A stretch of DNA of 64,000 nucleotides from positions 37,344,001-37,408,000 of the forward strand of contig NC_057831.1 in NCBI RefSeq assembly GCF_910594005.1, given 5' to 3'. Numbering within the stretch: the stretch's first letter is position 1; every line of letters begins with the position of its first letter. Both the position numbers and the translations under genes were made by a program. This DNA comes from Cervus elaphus (Eukaryota > Chordata > Mammalia > Artiodactyla > Cervidae). Shown piece by piece: positions 55,921 through 64,000 of the stretch. The notes beneath the pieces were generated by a model. It saw only the letters and a list, made by a program, of their open reading frames with translations, was not told the origin of the DNA and searched no databases.

Positions 55921-57634
55921 CTACAGAGAGTGATACCTGCCATTGGTGATATTTAATAAGATTCTAGGTAACTGCTAGTGAGGGAGATTTGGTATTTTGC
56001 TATTTAAAAGATGATTTACCATCTTTCTTTTTGTCTCCTGGTCGACCATATGTGCACAAGTGCTCTGTGAAGAATTTGCTGTTATTCTTCTCTTGGGGTG
56101 TGTTTCTGGCTAAAAGTTTCTCAAGTGTTTCTGATGATGCTGTGAGCTAGCTAAAATCCTTTAATAAAAATTTCTGCTTATACTAGCCATAATTATTTTC
56201 TGTTGTTTTCAAATGAGAACTTTGAGTAATAGAATTTAAAAGGGAGAGACTCAATTCAATGCTCTGTGGTGACCTGTGGGAAGGAAAGCCAAGGAAGAAG
56301 TGTTATATGTATTCATGTGTCTGATTCACTTTGCTGGACAGCAGAAACTAACCCAATATTGTAAAGCAACTACACTTCAACAAAAATAAAATAAAATAAA
56401 ATGGAGGAAAGCAGGCTCAGGAGATTAAGAGAGACCAGGTTTTCATGACATCATATATGTTCCCAGATCCAGTCACAGCTGAAGCCAGCACGTCCCTTGA
56501 TTTTTCAGATACATGAAACAATAAATTCTCCTTTTCCTTAAGCTAACTTGGGTTGAATTTTTGAAACTTGCAAAGCAAATAATCCCAACTGTTACTATAT
56601 TGTACTCTTCCTTTCTATTCTTATGTACTTTTCTTTCTTTTTATAATTTTTGTGATAAAATTTAAAATAAATAATACTGAAAAGAAAACAAAAAACAACC
56701 CATTTAATCTTCATGGAGGCTATTCATTACTATGATCCAAAGTTCTATTAACAGGGCCAGGCATCTGTTTGCTCTTTAATATGAGATGAACTCAGGACAG
56801 AATTTGACACTGTTGATTCTATTTTCTTTCCTATAAACTTTTTAGTTGTTTGAGTTTTTTATTCTTTTTAAAACTAACTTAAGGGAAGTGAAATAAAATG
56901 CATGATTTTCTGTCTGACTTCTCAGTTCCATTAACTTAAAAACAAGCTTGAGCCTTATTATTCATATTTAAACATTAAAAACTCACACAGTTGCATACAC
57001 ATTTATTATTTTATAATCTGCCTACATTGCATTGTGAAAGCAGAAAATACACATCCACTCAAATTGATGGTCTCCTCCTCGTGGAAGTGTTTCTAGAGTA
57101 CAAAGTATAATTGGCTGAAATGTTTGACGTCAGGTTCCTTTTTTTTTTTTCATTAGAATTTCTGGCACATGCATTTTACACAAATGTTCAAGGAAAGATC
57201 AACTTCCCAAACTCCCTCCTTTCCAAAGTTATTGCTCCTCAATGTTTGTGAAGCACAATTATATAGTTAAAAATTTTTTTCAGAACAGGGTCATGTGGGT
57301 CAATGAGTTTGCACACTGGCATGTGATTTGGACTTTCATCAAACCATTCAATCAAGATGAAACCAAAATGAACATGTCAACTTATTTGAATGGACACATC
57401 TATGTTATTTAGAAAAAAATTTAAGAGCATGTTGGCATAACATACTGACACAAACATAATATTAGACTTATTTTTATTCTTTGGCTTTAAAAGTATAGTT
57501 GATTTTTATGATTACAAAAAGTGAATACATGAACATTGTTAAAAAGACTAAAAACTGTAAGAAAAGTATTAAAAGGAAAAATGTATCTATAATGTTATTA
57601 TCAGATATAACATCATTATTTTAGAATATCTTTA
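55921..57634. other. Intergenic, with an L1 3' tail at 56315-56404
   Basis: The L1 tail (plus) has GATTCACTTTGCTGGACAGC and ends in an (AAAAT)n-like run near 56385-56402. Nothing else was recognised. Confidence 0.6.
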
Positions 57635-57666
57635 TATTCTATATAGAACATTCTATATAGAATATG
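57635..57666. repeat. Near-perfect 32 bp palindrome, two TTCTATATAGAA units
   Basis: The 12 bp palindrome TTCTATATAGAA occurs at 57637-57648 and 57651-57662, and ATA...TAT extends the symmetry on both sides. Only the central bases break it. Confidence 0.9.
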
Positions 57667-58109
57667 CTCTATATCTTTCAGACATATTTTTATATATAAT
57701 TTATTTTTTGAGATAAGTATGTCCATATAATTTTGCATAATGCTTTTAAAATAGATTTATTATAAAAATAAATTTATCATAAAATATTTTAATTTTTGCA
57801 TCACCTATTATTTTGATAAATTAGTTCACTGCCTGAAATTGTTACTTTTCTTTTGAATATGGGAATGTATTAAACTATGGCACTATAACTGTGACTTATA
57901 AATCATTACAGATATAAGAATAAAGTCTTAGTTTTTATAATCTTATTATGTACTTGGTATTATCAGGTTTAAAAAATATAAGCCATCTTGTTTAATTCTG
58001 TAAATGACTTTTAATGGTATATAAAATAAGTAGTATTAGCATAAATGGAGTGGGGTTAGGTGGAGAAGGATAAAATACATACTAAAGGAAGTCAGGAGAC
58101 TTGGTCACC

Positions 58110-58680
58110 CAAAACTAATCAAGTCTGTGACTGTTATGAGTACTTGCTTGTATCAACTTTGCTAGTTGTTTGGTCAAACACAAGTCTAGATGTCACTGTA
58201 AAGGAATTTTTTAAAAGATATGATTGACTTTTATAACCAGTTGACTTTTAGTAAATCAGATTGTCTGGGAGGATGAAGAAGTTCTGGAGATCGGTAGTAG
58301 TAATGGGTATAGAACAATGTGAATATTCCCAACAGCACTGAAGTGTACACATAAAAATGGTTAAAATGGTAAGTTTTATGTTGTGTATATTTTTCCACAA
58401 TTAAAATAAAAAGTAAAGCAGAACTCCTCATAGCATAGGTGGATGTCATCTAATCAGCTGAAGGTCTTAAGAACAAAGGCTGACGTTTCCTGAAGAAGGA
58501 GGAATTCTGCCTCAAAATGGCAACATAGAAATTCTGCCTGAGTTTTGAACATTTTGACTCACATTTGATGGCCTGGCCTTCAGAGTTTGGACTTGCCATT
58601 TCCTGCAATCACATGAGCCAATTCCTTAAAATAAATTTCCCTCTCTCTCTCTTTTTCCCTCTCCCCGAACTATAATTAAT
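58110..58680 (+). repeat. Old LTR (MaLR/ERVL type) split by an L1 tail
   Basis: Two parts, 58110-58250 and about 58421-58680. The second has GCTGAAGGTCTTAAGAACAA near 58458, GGAGGAATTCTGCCTCAAAA near 58498 and CATGAGCCAATTCCTTAAAA near 58612, blocks of an old mammalian LTR. A CT-rich run lies at 58639-58665. Confidence 0.6.
58252..58420 (+). mobile_element. Old L1 3' end nested in the LTR
   Basis: Blocks GAACAATGTGAATATTCCCA, CACTGAAGTGTACACATAAA, AATGGTTAAAATGGTAAGTT and TTTTTCCACAATTAAAATAA are the 3' end of an old mammalian L1. Confidence 0.8.
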
Positions 58681-61474
58681 ACAGAGAACTTGGCTAAGTG
58701 ACCCCAAGTTTTAATTTCTTCAGCTGAAGGTTAAGAGATGGAATTAGATCATTGGTTTTCAAACTGTAGTCCGTGGATCTGTGTTCATTTTGGGCAAAAT
58801 TCTTCCCAGTCTGTGATAAAAAGGAAAAGCAAGTTGGTAAGTTTTTTAGATAACCAAATGTTTCTAAGTATATCTTTCTCTCTCTCTCACTCTCTTCCTT
58901 GAAGTTTATAACCTTCTACTCTCTTTTGGAGTGGAAATATTCTTTCTTTTATGAAGTGATGTTGATGCTACTTGGTAGTTATTTGTTCTGCCTTGTTTTC
59001 TAATGTGCCAAGGCAAAAATACAAAGTTGGCAGCTTTAAATCAGTTACCAAATTTAGAAAATTTTTACTAGTTAATGTAATTTAAAAATCTGGGAGCTGC
59101 TGCCTTACATGATCCCTTCTAACTCTAAAATCCTAAAGCTCTAAGATAAGATGTTAGGGACTCAGAGCAGTAAAACACTCACCTAGTTAGAGAATCAGAA
59201 ATCAAGACAAAATAAAACAAAAAATATTATGAAGACAAATTATTTGTGGATTTTTAGCCATTTTGGATTATTCATGCTACCCTGTATTCTGTAAACACAA
59301 TAGAGGCCAGTAACTGTGGATTCACACAACGTAACTTCCCTGTTCTGGTAAAACTTTCAGCCTCAAGTCCTGATAAAAGTTAACATTTAACATGTCCTTA
59401 GTTGAGCCTTCCAATTTATTTCATGGTTAGATGAAAGAGATTATCTAAACAAGCTTTACTAATCTCAGTTTTCAATTTTAATCTGATGGAGCAGGGTAAC
59501 CAGAAAGCCAGACTGTAGAAAAAGAGAGAAGGCATTTCCTTTTGAATAGCTTAATATCCTCATATATTAACAACAGAAACTGAAAAAATGTGGTTTTCTC
59601 TATAGAGCTGGTTTTAAAATTCAGCCTTGCAGGTCACTAGGTAGTAAAAACCGATTAGTAGTCTTTTGATAGATGACTATCATTGGGTTTAGAGGTAAAT
59701 TATAATTGTAGTGACTTACTTGTGGGTAAATAATAGGTGAACTTAAAGAGCTGTCAACCAGGATTCAAATCAGGGCTTCAGTGGCTGCATTTGAGTAGCT
59801 CCATCATAATTCCTTATGGATTATCACTATTCAGGGAAGAATTAAAATTAATTCACTTAACTGTAATATTCTTAAGGAAATCATTTAAAGCTTTCTTCCC
59901 TTATTGTATGCTGAAGACAAGATTTTTAAACCTTAAGCAGAGTTTAAGATATCTTTCCAAACTAAAATATATCTACTTTTAACTACATTGTTATATTTGG
60001 AGGGAGAGGAGGGCTTTTCCAAATAGTTCCCTCTAATTTATACTGAATTTTTTACTTTTGTTGATGTGATTAAATTCCATATAAAAGGTAGAGCTTATCA
60101 TTGTAGATCTAGGTATATATTGATAAAATATGGTCAGTCTTCATTTAAAAGTTCTATTATCTCATTCATCAAGAATGTCTCTTCTTACACAGCTTTCTGT
60201 GCAACACAAATAGGTTTTGAGTTTCTACTTTTTCTTTTTAAAAATATAGGCAAAAAGGTATATTTAATTCTTTCTTGCCCTCTTTCTTATTCTGTCCAGG
60301 GTTTCCATTCATATGATTGGAATGGAAATCATTCCAGTCAGAGCTATGACTATCAGGATAGCCATAACTGATATCAAGATATAAATGTATTTACTATTCA
60401 GAAATAGAAATGGTTTTTTTCTCAACAGACACTATAGAATTAATGGCTTTGGCTAAATGATGTCTTTGTCTGAATCTTGCTTTCTGATATTTACTCAGTT
60501 ACATTTCCATTCACTCTGGCAAAGAGGCAGGGCACCTTTCCCAAAGAATTTAAGTAAAGGTAAACAACGTTGGATGGAAGTAATGAGAAGTGATATCATG
60601 ATGAGTCACAGCTCTGGTTCTCCAGCTGACAACAAGGATGTAAATTCCCAGAACAGGTCAGTTTTATCAGTATTTAAGAGAATAAAGAAATCTCACAGGA
60701 TGCCCAGAAAATCTCTTTTCAATTTGCTTTGTTTATGGCAAGGGAGCATTCAAGAAACAGGCAAGACCAGAAAGTAGCAAAGCAATCAGCTATAAATAGA
60801 GCCTGTGTTTATTTGAAGACAGTGTGTTCTGTAAAGTACTGTGAATATTTGGATTCTTGCAAAGAACTGTGTCTAGTTTAACTGAAATTTGCATGTGCAG
60901 ATGAGAGAAGAAAACATATCCAAGAGAACATAGCACACCATATGGGCATTTAGTATCCTGTTCTGTTTTGTTTTTGTTCTAGTCACAGGATAAAAATTTC
61001 CATTTTGCCTAGATTGGCTGCCACTGAAGGGCTGAGCCACAAACTCCATTAACATTCATTTGCTTATCTGCTGTGTGCCAGAAACTGAGACATAAGGAAT
61101 CTGCAGGAAAGCAGCCTATTCCTGGCCATAGTCTAGCAAAAGAGTATGAAAGAAAACTGAGAATTATAAATCATAATACAGGGTGATGAGTGCTAAATAG
61201 AGTGTGATGTGGGAAGAAAAAGAGGACTTAGGGTAACTGACTCATCCCCGTTTGCTTGGTAGTTTTCTGGTTTTAGCACTGAAAGCCCAGTCCTGGTTTT
61301 GACTGGGAAACCCCTCTGTTCCAGCCAAACCCAGACAGCTACGCACCTTAGTGAGATATACACAGTTGTAAGTCATTGGGGACAATAATGAAGAATAGAA
61401 TCTAAGAAAGTCTCCCAGAGGAGAGAAAAACATTTAAACTATGTCTAGAAAGGTGGAGGTAGAAAAATTTAGGC
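58681..61474. other. Intergenic, nothing recognised
   Basis: AT-rich. Frames of 101 and 106 codons at 60066-60371 and 60457-60777 lie close together on the plus strand but show no family features. 58735-58830 may be a very old DNA transposon fragment. Confidence 0.4.
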
Positions 61475-61950
61475 GTTATAGGCTGACTCAGGTCCTATGA
61501 TTGGAACCTGTGAATGTTACCTTCTATGGCAAAGGAATTTTGCAGATGGGATTAAATGAAGGATCTTGAGATGAAAATAGTATCCTAGATGATACAGGCG
61601 GTTCCTAAATGTAATCCTAAGTGTCCTTATAAAAGGAAGGCAGAGTGAGATTTGACAACAGAAGAGGAGATGGAAATAAGAAGCTAGAGTAATGTGTAAG
61701 GAAGGGAATACCAGCCAAGGGCTGTTCATGGTCTCCAGAAGCTGGAAAAGGAATGGAAATGGATTCTTCCCTGGAGCTCCTTGGAGGAACCAGATCTACT
61801 GACACCTTGACTTTAGCCCAGTGAAACTTATTTCAGTTTTTGGTCTCCAGATTCTGAGAGAAATGGAAGTAAAGTTGCTTTATACCACTAAGTTTGTGAT
61901 AATTTGAGGTATCAGTGTACATTTCCAGCAACAGGAAATTTAATACAGTG
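61475..61950 (+). repeat. MLT1-like LTR
   Basis: Plus-strand MaLR LTR: AAGGAATTTTGCAGATGGGA near 61532, GTGTCCTTATAAAAGGAAGG near 61620, and the 3' end TTTATACCACTAAGTTTGTG near 61880. Confidence 0.82.
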
Positions 61951-64000
61951 GGGAACCCAGAGAAGGACATTCTAGGCAAGAGAATAGCATGACAAAAGCT
62001 GTTCTAGAACAAGGGCTGCTCAGGACATTACAAGGCACCAGTTTGGAGGTTGGCCTCTTAGCACACATGGGAACACAGTGGGAGAGGAAGCATGAGCAGG
62101 AACTGGAACCTGGATGAACTTATAACTCACATTAAGGAGTTTTTCTTCCATCTTGAAGACAAATGAAAATATATTCAGTGATGTAAAGCAGCAAAGCCCT
62201 AATGAAATCATATTTGCATTTAAGAAAAGTCTTTTTAGTAGCAGGATGAAAAGTGGATTATTGAGAGGAGGAAGAATATCCAAAGAATCAGGGAAACCCA
62301 TTTAGAATGATCATATTGTCCAGGCAAGAAAAGGCAAGAGTCTTGATTACCAGTGGAAATGGAAGACAACAGTAGTTTCTAGGGATTCTTGGAAGGTGAG
62401 TTATACTGGACTGGGTGACCAACTAGGAAAGGTTGAAATTTTCATTTGGGTGCTATGGAAGACAGAACTGTCATAGGTGAGACGGGAAATCCAGGAGGAA
62501 TGGCGTCTTTATAGGCTGTGGGTGGGAATGATGGGTTAGCTTCTAGACGCGGAATTCGAGGAGCCAGTGGTACATACAAGTAAAATTTTAAAAGGACAGT
62601 TCAGTCAAGAATTTTAAAAAATCTTTGAAAAAGAAAAGCTCTTTTTGGGACATGGTGGCAGTGAAGTATGTAGAAATGGACCAAAGATGAGGTGGTTGGT
62701 AATGCAGACTTGACTCCATGCACGGTACAGTCTTTCTCAGTATGTCCAGCCATTTCTTGTGCATCACCATCCAGTATGTTACTGACTGTGATTCAGATAA
62801 AAGTCTCAGTGGACCTACTTCATTTGGTCTCTGCATCTCTTACCTTGCTGCTCTCTTTTTTGTCTTCATGTCACTCCTTAAACTCTAATCATGCTCAGAT
62901 TAGAATTCTTTTGTAGCTTCTGCAATCAGGCATCCACCTATCTTTCAGCTTCACTCTATATCAGCAGATAAAAATTATTAAAATAAATACTGTATAAAAA
63001 GCTAATGGAATAAAAAATGAAACTAACAAAATGAAAATGAATAAAATGAGTATGATTTAAAAGTGTTACAATCTTTAACAATAAAATCCATTAACTGTAC
63101 CAACATTGAATTATTTTTGTAACTCTTCTGACCTTGCCCTAGCAGGGAAATGGTAAAGCTCTAATTATATGCTAACTCCAAACAAAAGTTGTCCATTAAC
63201 TCCATTTCTTGGTTAATAACTTTAAAGACATCTTTGTGAAAAACTTTAACATATTTAAGGGCATATGCCAGTGTGTATTTGAAGATGTTTCAACTGATAG
63301 TTAGCTCTAGTTTTTGTTTCAAATAAAGTATTCTGGGTCATCTTTATCTCTGTAATTCATTATGTATAGATAGAAATTCTGATTCTTAATTACATAAACT
63401 TAAATACTACCATACTTCTGGTTTTTGAGATGGAGTAAAAATCATCTTGTTATAGAATCTTGCTTTGTCCATTGTCATTTTCTTTGTCCTCATGAGTACT
63501 ATAGGGAAATGCAAATTTTTTAAAAAATGAATGCTTGGTTCAATTCAAAATTTTAATCATTTGGCTACTTCTCAAGACATGAAAGTTTAAGATTTCAGTT
63601 TAAAAAATCTAAGTTACAGTGTTCCATCACAAAAATACTATTATTTTAATACTTAAAAATGCCATGGAATATCTAAAACAGGTATTTTAATCACTATTAG
63701 CCTATCTTTGACTGTTGGAAATATACTTCTATTTAAAAGTTCTACTTTATTTTCTCTCATTTTCCACTGGAATCTGTCTTTGCCTCCTCTTTTTTTAAAA
63801 AATATCTTGTGTAATAGATATCTTAACATTTATCTTATTTCTTCTTTTGGGGAGATAAATTCCTTAAAGATAGGCCCATGTTGTAGTCAACTTTGCATCC
63901 TCACACTGCCTGATATAGCTACACATGATTGCACTTGATAAATGTTTTTTAAACTCAACTATTTACCATTATTCTTCCTCATGGTAGAGCTAACTTAATA
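61951..64000. other. Intergenic, nothing recognised
   Basis: AT-rich sequence to the window end. No exon, repeat or RNA gene was recognised. Confidence 0.45.

Noticed and set aside
4990..64000. MEPE exons or an HSP90 pseudogene, expected upstream of SPP1 from human gene order
   Set aside because: I looked for their coding motifs and saw none. In human the neighbour lies more than 100 kb away, so absence from this window is not surprising.
1..64000. CRISPR arrays, operons, prophage or insertion-sequence features
   Set aside because: The DNA is mammalian. The only short tandem arrays are microsatellites and local duplications.
1..64000. tRNA genes suggested by the tRNA-like heads of Bov-tA and CHR elements
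   Set aside because: These are SINE heads with the SINE body attached; no free-standing tRNA cloverleaf was seen.

Overview
The window is nuclear DNA from a ruminant, most likely a pecoran (a cervid, bovid or relative). The evidence is the repeat content: ruminant tRNA-derived SINEs (Bov-tA, Bov-A, BOV-A2), BovB/RTE LINEs, ruminant-type L1 3' ends and cetartiodactyl CHR SINEs, alongside ancient MIR, L2, MLT1-like LTRs and ERVL remnants. There is no prokaryotic or organellar content.

Only one host protein-coding gene could be recognised: the 5' part of SPP1 (osteopontin) on the minus strand at positions 1-4802. Visible are the core promoter, non-coding exon 1, exon 2 (start codon and signal peptide), and exons 3, 4 and 5. 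All four coding segments are phase 0 with GT/AG splice sites. The remaining coding exons lie to the left of position 1. The encoded segment differs at several residues from the Bos taurus protein as I remember it, so the animal may not be Bos.

From 4803 to 64000 is SPP1 5' flank and intergenic DNA (in other mammals, the interval towards MEPE). No second gene was found. SPP1-proximal points are a nine-base T tract about 1.23 kb upstream, an alternating CA/CG tract about 0.17 kb upstream, and a CpG-dense non-repeat segment about 2.2-2.35 kb upstream.

The rest is layered retrotransposon sequence: a 5'-inverted L1 with a nearly perfect U6 snRNA retrocopy in it (8.4-9.3 kb); L1, Bov-tA and a 47-unit CA microsatellite (16.2-17.0 kb); two BovB elements (19.9-21.2 and 40.2-41.4 kb), the second keeping an open reverse-transcriptase core; a 5 kb degraded L1 interrupted by a BovB-derived piece (33.0-38.0 kb); an ERVL relic (44.2-46.3 kb) and a smaller opposite-strand one (26.3-26.8 kb) abutting a younger LTR; and an old L1 (51.6-54.1 kb). 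A 222-codon ORF at 48411-49079 is the longest ORF outside recognised repeats and has no recognisable family. I did not find a convincing novel biological system. Repeat boundaries were judged by eye and are approximate unless a target-site duplication is given.
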